A stretch of DNA of 64,000 bases from Hofstenia miamia (taxonomy: Eukaryota > Xenacoelomorpha > Acoela). Positions 19,905-32,349 of this stretch are shown here, piece after piece. The stretch's first letter is position 1; each line of letters starts with the position of its first letter. The notes under the pieces are model-generated. The model was given only the letters and a program-made list of their open reading frames with translations, was not told where the DNA came from and ran no database searches. The stretch is from positions 911,436 to 975,435 of the forward strand of contig SCFE01000098.1 of the NCBI GenBank assembly GCA_004352715.1, given 5' to 3'. The translations under genes were made by a program, and so were the position numbers.

Positions 19905-20919
19905 TTGTAATACCCTAGCTGCATTGAATTCAATGCTCATAAAGATTGCTGGACAGTGGGTTGTAGAAAATATTATATACTACAGTTATAGATGGAATAA
20001 TTCTGCTAATTACATTAATTTGATTGAATTGCGGTAAATTGAATATATTTCTGGAACTAGCTACACGGATTGCTTGCATTACTACACAGTAATAAAGACT
20101 TTTGATTCTTAAGTAATTTTTGCTATATTTACTTGCAATATAATTATCCGATTGTTTGCTATGCGTAAATGCAATTGAACTAAAGTTTAAATGTGTTTAC
20201 TTGGTATCTTAAATTAAGTTAACTTAAGTTACTGAGCATTGGTATTTTATAATTTTATAATTATTACAATTTAAATTGAAGTTTTACTACCAGATTTCTA
20301 ATATGTACTTCTAATTTTAACGCGAGTCACACTAACCCTCTTCTAGCCTTGGATAGGGTTCAGGTCTAAAGTCTGATCACATTCAGACTGTTGCATAAAT
20401 TATTTACTAACTGAATGTAAGATTTGCATTATATCTAAGCGGTTGATGCTAAACTTTTCAATCATTTCTAGCTATCAAGTTTGTTGTTTATTCTATATAT
20501 TTATGCAAGTTTAGAAATGTTGAATATATCTGTTGAATTATATGCTTTATTGAGTTGCTTTTTCTATATTCTATTATGCCAAATGGAAATACATTTTTTA
20601 CTTAACAATTAAAAATAAATGTTTTTTAGCCAATACATATTTTTCATTGAACAATTAAAATTCAAGAAGAATTTTATGTGGAGCCCAAATTCGAATGTTT
20701 TTCTATTCAATACATCATTTTTGCGAAAAACTTTTCCCAATAGAAAATTCAAGAACTTATGTATGCTATGTTCCAGTTTTCTTAATTCGATGTTGATCTC
20801 AGGAATTGTTGTAATTAAAAATTTCCATTTGCACCGTATAATCTAGACGGTGTTCGATATGTGCTATTTCAATCATTTTATCAATTTCTAAGCATCATTT
20901 TTCAATGTTCAACATGGTG

Positions 20920-22251
20920 CCTTATAAAATGTTCCGATCCAATAGAAGCGTCCAGTTATCTTTGTCTTTTTAAAGTAATGTTGACATTTGGAAATGTTCT
21001 TGGGCTCTTTGAAAGTTTGATTGATTCTTAACAACAAGCCAGCATTGTTCAAGATTTGGGAAGTATCCATATTTAGGACCAAGATCATTTAATGCATCCC
21101 ACCATTCGTTGATACTTTGTAAATTTCCAATTCTTGAAGCATCGGCCGCATACCCTTATTGATGGCATTGCAATCTAATTAGATCGTTAATAAGAGGTAG
21201 TATACTCAGGGCATAAGAAGCTATCTATTACTAAATTGTCACCTTGAGTTTTTCCTTCCTTTGAAAGTAATTTCTTACCTCCTCGAAGAATTAATTTTGT
21301 TAGCGCAGGATAAGTATTTATCAAATACGTTGATAGTGTAGGGCATGTGTTGCATACTTAAGACAGTTGCCCTGTTTAAGTGATTAACAGTATTAGATGC
21401 ATTAACCATCAATATTGCTGCTGTATTCTCAGAATTGAAAATTTCATAGGCAGCATGAATACTTGCTTCTATTCCAGCTTCATGACAGGCACATGTTTGC
21501 TGTACCTCTACTGATGCAATAATATCGGCTTTAAAGTGGGTTATAATAGCCTTGTTATTAGGCGAAGAATTCCGCCAATCTCGATCATATTTTACGTTGA
21601 TCATTTATATTGAGTGCAATATCCCTGCATGCAATATAAGACTCCATAATTTTTGGTTTATATCCTCCGAGAGAAACATTTTTGTCTGATAACTTCCAGT
21701 ATTTTTTGAACAAAGAAGAACAAACATGTGATCCGCATTCACCCCTCAAGGACCACATGATCCATATGTTTTCTGAGCAGCTTTCTGAAAATATAACTGG
21801 TTTCATCTTAGGTAAATCTCAGGTTAATACTTCATTTAGGGTTATATCTTCTGCAGGTGGATGAAGATTTTCAAGTGTTGCATAAATCTCTGATATGCAA
21901 TAGTGGGCCACTATTCTGACAACGTACTTTTCGAACTGGGATTGGCCAAGTGAGTTTTGGATAATTCAGACTGAATAGTAGAAGCTTCACTTAATAGACG
22001 ATCAATATTTCCTTCTTTCTACAGCTCAAGTATTTTTTTAAAGAAAAGCATGTGATCTCTAACTTTAGACTTTCTTCTAACAAAGTTTTTACTGAATTGC
22101 CAAGTGGTATGTCAAAAAAATTCTTTCGCAAATGAATTATTTTTCCATAATAATTTTCAATCGTATAACACCAATCTATCGCATTCATGTTGTTGAATAA
22201 GCCTTCAGCATGAGGAACTTCAGTAGGGAGTGATGTTGTTCCGATTGACAT
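20920..22251 (-). pseudogene. Decayed reverse transcriptase (animal retroelement)
   Basis: Minus-strand pieces in order: HLRKNFFDIPLGNSVKTLLE (22130-22070), SEASTIQSEL, a palm-entry-like segment ending ESYIACRDIALN near 21620, then CACHEAGIEASIHAAYEIF and LMVNASNTVNHLNR (21480-21370), KEGKTQGDN near 21260, and down to about 20930 CIK..WILPKS and LDASIGSEHF in a frame with stops. The order matches a family of animal reverse transcriptases with (V)DASNAFNxLNR as motif A and KEGTTQGDP as motif B. Motif A reads VNASN, so the first catalytic Asp is Asn. The YADD block was not found. The exact retroelement class is uncertain. Confidence 0.65.
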
Positions 22252-24700
22252 CTGAATTGGGATAATTAGATCTGAAAAAGTTTAGGTCAATCCTATCTCA
22301 ACTTCTGAATGTTCATTAAAATCCTTTCCATTTCTTACTTAAGCATGATTTTGTAAGCTTTGTAACATTCCAGCCTTCAACTTTAGCAGAAGATAAAGCA
22401 ATAAAGTAAAATTTTTGTATCGAATATACGGTTCCCTTCATACAGGTGGGTAATAGTCATGCATTTTTTAAATTTCAATTATTTTCAACGAAGCAATACA
22501 CCAAAAGATTTGGAATACCATGGGGTTTTGTAATTCATATTGTATACTATGTAGCGATTGGTAACATTAACATTAGACAATGGTATGGTAAACAATGATT
22601 GTGACAGTTCATTAAAACGTTAAATATAATTTATCAAACATTGTGTTTATTACATAAGATCCTTTGTTATTCAAATGAAGTTTCATAGCATATCTACTTG
22701 TAAAGTGATTCTAAAATTGAAGTAGTCTAAATTCAGAAAGCTACTACAAAGTCATTTCTACGCCATTGATATAAAAATTTTATCATTCTCTAGATAATCA
22801 ATAGCTCCATGTGGCAATGCTTTTTATTTTTATACCCGAGCAACATCTTTCTTTCAAATTGCTAACGCTTTTAGCCATTGAATTTAAGAATTAAAAGTGG
22901 TTTTTAAAACTAAATCATTCAATGCAAATGTATTTGTTAGAAATACGTCTTGTAAATTTTTAGCTGAAATAGATTATATAGCTTACATAGATTGTAAACA
23001 TGCATTTTAAGTGAAATTGGGAGAAATATTTCGAATAAATGCATGCAAATGTCTAATATTTTACAATGTTTATATAATATTTAGACAATTATATTGACGC
23101 AGTATTTGTTTCTTTTGGCTAATGCTATCCTAATTAATGTTCTAGACATAGTGCTACACCTAATTGGTGTCAGGTTCAGGCTGAATGCTTTGTTATTTTT
23201 CAAATTAATTTTGTCTTTTTAATAAAAATATAAAGATACTTTTTTCAGCTGAAATTTTCTGCCAGGTTCAAGCAGGATATTTTTAATTGAAATTTTCTAA
23301 AATATAGGTAAACTTAAGAATCTGGCCATTATTTCTATATTATTGTAATGCCGGTTTCAGTCTGACCACCTAAAACTGAAATTTTCTAATTTTAGGCGAA
23401 TTTTATTTATCTGGCTAGTTATTTTAAGTCTTTGAAGGCTGTGAAAGAGCCATTGAAGCTCTCCAATGTTTTATAAAGAGCAAGTAAATCTGACTAAAAT
23501 TCATTACTTAATATCTTCTCTAAATTATGAGATGTGTCGTGCTATTCTATATATTGATCTGCTTTCCCATTGCTTCTAGATAGATAAAAACAAAATGTAA
23601 ATATTGCCTTAATTATCCAAAAGCAAATTATTTACATTGTAATTTACATTACACATATGATTGCGCTCCTAATAATCTCAATTTCAATGCTCAACCTGTA
23701 GACATACCTTCAATACTTTTAAAGCAATGGCTAGGCAGTATTTATTTCAAAGGGATTTGACGTAATTCTATTAACAAATTTGCACGCAGTGAGTTGGAGA
23801 AAATAGTTAAATTTCCTGTAGGTTTCTAATCAGTAGATCATGCCACAATAATTGTATGTAATTCTGAATTTTCATTCTTCAAAATATTGTCTTTCAAACA
23901 TGCTTCTATGACTAATATTAACTAAGAAATACTTCTTAAAATTCTCGAATGACAGAATTCGACTTTGCAAAAGAGTGATTTATAAAACATCTCTTTACTT
24001 TCACTCTTCTATATCAAAATTTCAACTGACAAAGAGTGAGGGACCCAGCCACACCCTATTCAAGATATGTTCACTTTTATAATATATTTCTACTTCCAAC
24101 ATCAACCATTCCAATTGCTTTCAAATTCATTTTTTACTACTTTTGATATCTGAAATTGCCTCTATTTATTGAGACACTTTCATATTTATGTCTAGAACCA
24201 CAAAACTACATTCCAACACCATCTTTAAGGCCATTGTCTCGTATGAGTTTGAAACAATAAAACGCATGTTACTTTGAATTGCAACAAAACAAGGCAATAT
24301 GCAAAAGCAATTAGTATGCGATACGAATTACAAAACCCTATGGTATTCTGCATCTTTTGGTGTATTAGATCTTTGAAAATGCTAGAAACCAACCTGTATA
24401 AAGATCAAACTGATGCATGATAACATTGAGATGTAACATGTAAAAAAAGAACCCTGTAAACAAACTTTTGAGAAATAATACGTTGTTTTTTAACACACCA
24501 AGTGATTATCAATATATATATTAAATTATAATAGAGAAAAATATATATTCCCCAGATTAAATTCCATAAAATGTAGGGTTGTATCATGTAGAACGTGTAC
24601 TAGATTTCACTTTAAACAAAAGCTTTGTAGCTAAATATTTAGTTTAATTTAACTAACTAATGTTAACTGTTGGAGTTATTAAACCGGTAGTAGTTTAGGG
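22252..24700. other. Anonymous AT-rich region, no gene seen
   Basis: No domain, terminal repeat or exon pair was recognised. The motif GAAATTTTCT recurs near 23250-23400 together with CAGGTTCA/GGTTTCAG, possibly an old transposon end. Confidence 0.5.
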
Positions 24701-24737
24701 ATTATAAGTTGACCTGATTTATCATGTTTCAAAAATG

Positions 24738-24786
24738 TCCTGTCCTGACCTTTCCTGTTGTGTTTTAGTCCTGTCCCGTCCTGTAT
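24738..24786. repeat. Short CAGGAC/GTCCTG motif array
   Basis: GTCCTG or close variants occur about five times in 50 bases. It resembles subterminal arrays of other hAT-like elements here, but no matching opposite end was identified. Confidence 0.35.
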
Positions 24787-24978
24787 CAATACTAATGCAT
24801 ATTGTATAACTGCCTTGAATATATGTATATATTTGTCTATAGATCTATGCATATATAATGACTTATCTGAGCTCAATGTTTCAATCTGTCCAAAAATTTA
24901 CATTGGTCCCGTCTTCAAATGTATCTGTAAACTCCTATCGAGGTCCGAACATTTCAAACCACCTCAAGCTCCGATTTT

Positions 24979-25009
<31 letters not shown>

Positions 25010-25050
25010 CGTATATATGTACATATATAAATATGTACATATATATTCAT

Positions 25051-25304
25051 ATACGAGCTTTGGATACAAAATTTTAAGATATCTACAAGCCGTCGGATAC
25101 AAAAAAAAATCTATTCGGGCACTAGATACTATGGAGGAGGGTCCAAAAAAATATTTTTGAAAAAACCTGAAACTCATACATAATAAATTAGACCCGTATT
25201 CCAAATGCGCAATGTAAAAATTTTTGGATAAAACGAATTATTCTGGCTTTCCATAAAAAAGGCGCTGGATACTATGGAAAATCGGAAAGTAGTATTTAGA
25301 GCTC

Positions 25305-25308
<4 letters not shown>
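25051..25308. mobile_element. Inverted-repeat element between two TA tracts
   Basis: The left end is ATACGAGCTTTGGATACAAA; the right end read inward is ATACGAGCTCTAAATACTAC. The 258-bp unit is flanked directly by (TA)n on both sides. Inside, GCACTAGATACTATGGAG and GCGCTGGATACTATGGAA are related, indicating internal repetition. No coding content. Confidence 0.5.
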
Positions 25309-25337
<29 letters not shown>

Positions 25338-25443
25338 NNNNNNNNNNNNNNNNNNNNNNNNNNNNNNNNNNNNNNNNNNNNNNNNNNNNNNNNNNNNNNN
25401 NNNNNNNNNNNNNNNNNNNNNNNNNNNNNNNNNNNNNNNNNNN
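25338..25443. other. Assembly gap (106 N) inside a TA microsatellite
   Basis: N run with (TA)n at 25307-25337 and 25444-25458. Confidence 0.99.
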
Positions 25444-25686
25444 ATATATATATATATATGTTCATAAACATATGTGCATATGATGTATATACAATATCAA
25501 TAGTAAATTTGGAAAAATTTCTGCACAAAGTATTTTTGAAGTATTTCAAAATATAATTTTGAATTATTTACAATGGCTAATTATGTCATTACCAACTCTA
25601 ATTTATTGTCAATTTTTGCAATTTAATTAAGTTAACATTTAGTGGTAGATAAATTTAATAAGGATAAGTAAGTAAAACGAGGCTAT

Positions 25687-27300
25687 TTGGATAGCCGAGT
25701 AAAAACCAAGCTTAAAAATAGTAGAGGATCAGCTTTGTTCATTTTCAAAAAAACGATAGCAGATGGTTTCGCAAAATTTAAATTGAAAATTCAAAAAAGA
25801 ATACGAAAAGGCAGAAAGGTGGAGCTCTTAACAACCTATGCTAATATGAATACCATTGTTTTATGCAGCTTAAAGTCAGGAATAAATTATTTTGTTTTAT
25901 TTAAACAAACAACATATCTGATAAGCAATTTGGCTTTAAAAAAGGTCATAGAGTACAGTTGATACTTTAATGGCCCTAACAGTAAGCATACGCCTTCATA
26001 CAAATAACAACATCTGCAGCAGTGTCGCACTACTCGATTTAAGTAAAGCATTTGATAGTTTAGATTTTCAAATACTAAACAAAAAACTTGGATATTATGG
26101 ATTTAATACTGATGCAAGAGCGTTTATAAGTAGTTTTTTAGACAAAAGACAACAGCGTGTGAAATTAGATAACATATACTCAGAGTACATTTTTACAAAC
26201 AAAGGATTTGCTCAGGGTACAGTTCTCGGTCTTATTCTGTTTAACTTGTACATTAATGATTTAGCTAACCAAGTTTCAAATTGTGAACTGATCCAATATG
26301 CAGACGATATTTGTATAATCACCCATCATGCTAATCCAATAATCGCAAGCCAAAAACTAGAGGAAGCTATCCAACAAATCACGATCTTTTTGAAACAGAA
26401 TAAACTGGCAATGAATACAGAGAAGACGCAATTTATTATTTTCACGCCAAAAAATTAAACATCATAAGCAAGGACATCACTTTGAAGGTTTCTCCAAATA
26501 ATCCACCAGTAAAAAATGCATATTCTCAGTAACGTATTTAGGAGTCCAAATTGATAGAAATTTTACCTTTGAAACGTTTGTGAACAACAAATTCAGCAGA
26601 ATGGTAAGTTGAGTGCATTATCTAAAACACATAAAAATATCACTCAAAGTAAGACCATTGTAGAGGCGCTGGTGTATAGTCAATTTAAGTATGCTTTCAT
26701 ACTTTTGAATAATATATCTAATGATAAGCGAAGGCGCATAAATAGAATATTTAATTGGTCACTGTGTGCAATGTTTAACATCGACATACGTCAAACAGGA
26801 AAACTCTGCAAACATTTAACATGTTATCACCAATTTATTATACTATATATGCAAGTTTAATAAAATGTTTCATAGTGTTAAACGAAAAAATCCTTTGTTC
26901 AACAATGTTAGCGTAAATAACACAACAAATAAATTGGCATGCAGAGTAAAAGTAGTGAATAAGTTTTGGAGAGAAGCCTTAACAGCTACAGTTTGTAAAT
27001 ATTGGAACAAGTTACCACTACAGGTAAGAAAAGAACATAACATAAGAACATTTAAGAAGGCATTGAAGGAAAATTTGTTAACAAACCAATGTAAATACGG
27101 GCATTGAAAAATTCCATGGAAAAAATTTAAGTTTAACTCGTTTTTGTTTAATCTTTTTAATTTGTAAATAGTTTGTGTTTTTTTAGATTTATTTTAAGAA
27201 TTTTTAGTTTGTAGATTTGTACATCATTTTTATATATATTTTTTATAAATATGTATTTGTTGTACTGCTACAAACATGAAATAAATAAAGATGTGAAAAA
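25687..27300 (+). pseudogene. LINE reverse transcriptase and 3' end, frameshifted
   Basis: The first frame ends around 25962; its neighbour frame there reads FGFKKGHSTVDTLMALT, the entry of a non-LTR reverse transcriptase. From 25970 the main frame runs 162 residues with LDLSKAFDSLD (motif A, catalytic Asp), GFAQGTVLGLILFNLYINDL (motif B) and QYADDICI (motif C), all intact. A shift follows to VTYLGVQIDRNFTFE, then VEALVYSQFKYAFILLNN in the original frame, then a C-terminal piece at 26865-27107 (KYWNKLPLQVRKEHNIRTFK), as in CR1/L2/jockey-type elements. AATAAA overlaps at 27280-27290 mark the likely 3' end. Endonuclease is absent or lost at the upstream gap. Three or more frame breaks make it dead. 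Confidence 0.85.
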
Positions 27301-27902
27301 ATTGTAGCAAGGTTGACTCTGAACAATCAGTTCTTTATATGTAGTATGTGTTACATTTTATTCTTAGTTGCAAATCTAACTTAAATATATTTTTGTTACA
27401 TGCAATTGCAACGGTACAATTTATTGCTCATTATTTGTTTTCCAACTGATATTTACAAGCATTCTTCTAAAGCAAAGGAATGTACTAACGTTTATTCCTT
27501 CCTTCAGGAATAACAGGAATCAAGTAACTTTCTGGGAGTTAAACATTACATGTATGTTTGTAGTATACTATCTGCTTTGTACAATCTTAGTACAAATAAA
27601 TCAATGTAATCCAATATTGATAAAATATTTGAATATGGATTTCTGAAAAATTATATTTATTGAAAATAAACATGAGTGTCTAGACTAGACACAATGGTGT
27701 TTGACTACAATATATTTTATTACATACACCGACTTGGTTAAGCGGAAGTCGAATAGTTTGTAGGTTTCCCATTTATTAATACGGCAATGCTAAGATCTAT
27801 TTTAATATTAAGAGAATGCCAATTAACTACATTAATTTATAGTTATTAAATGCATTATTAGTCTTTTTTGCAAATCATCATTGCTATGTGCATAAAACAT
27901 AA

Positions 27903-28094
27903 TGTAGACAATCAAACTCTCATGAAAATATTTCAAATACTTTGCTGTTTTGTGTAAGTAATTTCCAGGAAGAAATTGAGCTGCTAAATATATTGTGAAA
28001 TTTAGAAGATGAGGTTTTCCATTGCCGTGCCAATCAAATCATAAACATTTGCGTTAGCTATCAGTTGTTATCATTAAAACCAAATATTCTTATG

Positions 28095-28125
<31 letters not shown>
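27903..28125 (+). repeat. Sequence repeated across a 13-N gap, copy 1
   Basis: Starts TGTAGACAATCAAACTCTCA and ends in (TA)n. The same sequence restarts at 28139 after the Ns, with no difference seen up to the TA tract. Probably two overlapping contigs placed side by side rather than a biological duplication. Confidence 0.85.
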
Positions 28126-28138
28126 NNNNNNNNNNNNN

Positions 28139-28358
28139 TGTAGACAATCAAACTCTCATGAAAATATTTCAAATACTTTGCTGTTTTGTGTAAGTAATTT
28201 CCAGGAAGAAATTGAGCTGCTAAATATATTGTGAAATTTAGAAGATGAGGTTTTCCATTGCCGTGCCAATCAAATCATAAACATTTGCGTTAGCTATCAG
28301 TTGTTATCATTAAAACCAAATATTCTTATGTATATTATATATATATATATATATATAA
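28139..28358 (+). repeat. Sequence repeated across a 13-N gap, copy 2
   Basis: The second copy of 27903-28125; it reads through the TA tract into new sequence (AATGTTACTAAAAATACGG). Confidence 0.85.
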
Positions 28359-30540
28359 ATGTTACTAAAAATACGGTTAAGGAAATCTACAAGAGTATTT
28401 GAGGGGCTGAGAACCACATTGGCCTCATCTTCATTTTGATGAGAATTATTTTTTTCATTAAGATTTTTTTCACCAGGAGGCTTACAAATTTCAAATTGTG
28501 ATCTTCAGTCTAAAAGAATGTATGCATTTTCATTATTGTTTTGATCCAGTAACCAAGAATATGATATTCCAAATGCTTAAAGGGTGCCGAAAGCGCTTAA
28601 AAATGTTGAAATGTGGAAGAAATCTGCAAGAAGGACCTGCAGGGAGAATTTATATACATGTAAATGTCAGTAAAGGCCTGTCTTAGTTACACCAATTCAT
28701 CGGTCTGACTTGTCCGCTCAAATAAATAATATAGTTAAGACGCAGCCCCACCGTGGAGCACTCGAATGTGTTGTTCATGTCAATTTTTATGTAAGTACAC
28801 TCTTAGCAAAAAAAAATTTTAAAAAACGAGTAACTTGGATCAAAGTTCAAATATTTTGCAATTTTACTCAGGGTTGGCAAAGAAAAAACACCCCTGTTTT
28901 AAAACACATGTTTTTATTGATGTTTTTTTAAGAGTGTTATTTATTATGACAAAGTAAAATTTTAGACGTTGAATGTTGCTGTAGTTGGAAATATATTTTG
29001 TAATGTAATGTATAATTAAACATATCAACCGAGTGGCAAATTACATCACCACCTCAGCTTGAATCTGATTGGATGACGTCGATATTGCTTCTTCTAGTCT
29101 TTGCTTCCACAGAAAGAGACTTTAGCATTTTGAGACTCACTTAGACGCTGCTGCGAAATTGTTTTTCGCATGAAAAACTCGAAAAATTTACCTTTGTCCT
29201 TACAGTCATGAAGAAAAAATAAAGCATTTCATGTAATGTAGTTTTTTCTTATTATTTGCTCAGGTGTTTTAAAACACTGTTTTTAATAGAAAAAAAACGC
29301 CTAAAAGGTTTTTTATTAATAAAAATAGCATCTTTCATATGTGAACGATGTCCAATATAAAATTATTGAAATACTTTTTATGTACCAAAAATGCTAGCAA
29401 GTCCAAATCATCATTTTAAAATAAACGGTGTTCAACATTAATTGTGTCGCTTTCTAAACCCTCTGTAAAATAGTCTTATAATTGAAAGTAACCTCAACAT
29501 GTGTATAGGTAATCTTGTAATACAGAAATATAGAAAATTTGATATAAATTGCTAATTCCCTTTCGCATGGTTAGTTTTATATATCGACTCATCAGTTTCA
29601 TTTTTCATTGTTGAATTGATTTCTTAAATGTAAAGTTCCGAATACATTTTCTAGGTCACTTTGATTGTGTTCTGCACACACCATCCACCAGCATACACTT
29701 TCTTCTTTAAGTATCCCATTAATTTTCAATATGACAAATACATGAAGCAACTGGATGATTTGCTTCAATAAGAACTGTCTTTATTTTCAAAATTTCCAAT
29801 AGTTTTATTTTGTGCTCACGATATATGCTGTTGCTAGGTCACGAAAAAATATCTTTTTGCTTATCAATAACCAATGGGACAGATCTTTTATGTCTGTTGG
29901 ACACCTTTTATCAGTCTGGAAGGTTTCTTCCATTCGCAAATATTCATGAAATTTTACAATATATCTCTACTTCCGGGAGGAATTTAAAATTAGATTTAAA
30001 TCGAATTTCGACAACTTAATATTAATTTAATGTTGACCAATTAAAAAATAATGACTTACAAATAGAAAAAATCAAATCCAAATCCAAAAGAATGTATTCT
30101 AATTTGAATTTTGGTACAGTGCCATGGTGGATCTTTAAAATTCTGGTGGACTAGTGAAATCAATTTCTCAGTTGAATTCTTATATTGTAGATGTAACAGC
30201 TAAAGTCTTTCATGTCTCTGAGTGTCATTTTTGAGCCGTAACTATTAAAAACAGATGTCTATGCTATGGAAATTATTAGGTAAACAAATTTATATTTTGA
30301 ATTCAAATTCGGATTCGGACTTGCAAATGCATTGCCTGAATATTTAGATTCGAATTCAAAAATAAAACAAGTGAATTCACAATGTCTTGCACAGAAACAA
30401 ACGAAAATCAACATAAGAACCAGCGAAACCATCAAAACTATTTATATGAAATTCAATGATTTCGTAATAATAGACCTAACTTTAGTGAAAGGAGCCCCTT
30501 TGAGTATTTATTTCAATCATTAGTTTATTTAAATGTGTAC

Positions 30541-30640
30541 CAGGGAGCCTTAAGTATTAAGTAAAACATTAACCCGGTTACACGGCGGACCCGCCAACAC
30601 ATCCCTGACCCTGCGACCCGGTGACCCAGTTACAACCCTG
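30541..30640. mobile_element. Possible short hAT-type MITE, GACCC motifs
   Basis: The right end read inward is CAGGGTTGTAACTGGGTCA, very like the ends of the elements at 18040-18397 and 39746-40000. The proposed left end CAGGGAGCC is a weak match. Flanks ATGTGTAC and TTGCATAC agree at 5 of 8 positions. Interior repeats of GACCC. The left boundary is uncertain. Confidence 0.4.
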
Positions 30641-30664
30641 TTGCATACATATCTTAGCTTGTCA

Positions 30665-30668
<4 letters not shown>

Positions 30669-30697
<29 letters not shown>

Positions 30698-30698
30698 G
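30669..30698. repeat. (TA)n microsatellite
   Basis: Uninterrupted TA tract of about 30 bp. Confidence 0.95.
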
Positions 30699-32349
30699 CT
30701 CAAAAATGATAACTATGTAATATAATTACGGCCCTCAACAATCTAGTGCCCACGCGTAGCTATGAATCCGCTTACGTCTTTGGCTTAAGTAGGACATCAA
30801 AATCAAAAGCTGTTTAAGCTTTGAACTAGTATTTTGGTAATTTGTCAGACTCAATGTTAAGTAAGTATATCATATCCTCTATCTACTTTAAGTATGTCAT
30901 ACATTGATGCATATCTGAAGTGTTAAATTTCCTAGTAATTTAAATATAAGAACTATACCCTACTACTAAATGTAGTGTTTTCCACAGAGTTTCACCCAGA
31001 TAGGGCTTTCAAGTGAGCTAGACCCGGCTTCGGCTGAGTATGCCTTCCAATTTTATCCCTCCAACATGCCTGGATGAACCAGAGTCGAATTTATTATCAA
31101 TGAAATTGAAGTTTCGCATCATTTTCCATATACGTTGGAAATTAGTGTGGTTTAGTTCCATCCGCATTACTAATGTGTGATTAGGTAAAGAAAATGAAAT
31201 ATTTTGATTGCCGAGGCTGCTACAGATATGAAAATAATAGTTATATTGGATTAATTAGTGGGAACCTATTTATCAGTAAAAGTCTTATGCAATCGTTCTT
31301 TTTTCAAAGCTGCGTGAATTGTTTCCTAAAGCTCAATAATGGAGGTGCGGAAATGCACGGCGAAGTCACCAGTAGGTAATTGCTGACACATAAATTATGG
31401 AATTTTTGCTTAAGGGAAATAAAAGTTCAAAGTTAACAGTTTTAATCAATACATCTAAAAACCGTTGCGACTTGTTAGCAGGCCTTACAGTGTATTACAG
31501 GTGTGGTAAATTGAAATAACCTTACACTTGAGGTGAAGCGTGTAGTGCAGTGCGATCGCAGTTTCAAAACATCTGTGACTTTTTGATTGTGAAAATGGAC
31601 ATTCGGTGTTCACCTCTAACACACGTTCCCAAATGTTGCAAACTACAACAGACGCAATAACATTTGTTAACCTTAAATGGATGTATATCATTTAAAATGG
31701 TAGCTCATGTAACTACTTTAAATCTTGATAAAACCGCCCTAAAACATATTCAGCACAATTACTCAAACGAGATACGTTCTAGAACAACCAAAATGCTATA
31801 CGCTCACTTTTTGTTTTCTTAAGCTGGATTAAGTGAATCATAGCATCCTATAAACATATTTGAGGTCATTCAGCATCATTGATTGTTTGTGTTATTGTGC
31901 TACAATATGTCACATTTTGTGTTGAAGCAACAATTGGTTGCTGTTAATGTATATTTGGAAGTTAGCTTAGACTCTCGTGATATTTCATTTCTAAAATTCC
32001 CTAGAATCCAAGATTAGACTTTTGCTCATTTGGATAAAAAATAACTATATTTATGTTTTGAGAGAACGTCTGTTGTGGTAGAAAATTACCTCAGTCTTCT
32101 GAAAAACCTTTTTCCAAAGATTAGTTATTTTGTACTGAGAACGCAAAAATTATTTGTTTTTCATTTTCACAATAGTCTTACATTTGAATACGAAATTTTA
32201 CTATTTGCTACATAAATGCACATCTTTGTAGCAAGGTTCGGTTATATTTTAGAATTCTATGGGTTTTGGTTGCCTTAGTTATAAAATAAAGATTTGTAGT
32301 TTTCACGTGTTTGCACAATCAGTTATATTTGGCATTAACGGTTAATATT
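30699..32349. other. Anonymous AT-rich region, no gene seen
   Basis: Only short frames without recognisable content. A slightly GC-richer patch at 30985-31085 (CACCCAGATAGGGC, GACCCGGCTTCGGC) could be a decayed repeat; no family was recognised. Confidence 0.5.

Larger units (their letters stand above)
27301..30540. other. AT-rich region with gap-flanking repeat and possible hAT ends
   Basis: No gene seen. An exact repeat lies on both sides of a 13-N gap at 28126-28138. At 28869 CAGGGTTGGCAAAG begins a segment with TTTTAAAACACATGTTTTTA, and TTTTAAAACACTGTTTTTA recurs near 29268. A similar start (CTGGGGTGGCAAGTTTTAAA) occurs at 55504, suggesting one more hAT-like family without a visible right end. 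Confidence 0.5.

Noticed and set aside
28869-29330. Complete hAT element starting CAGGGTTGGCAAAG
   Set aside because: No matching right terminus or target duplication, so only the left end is suspected.
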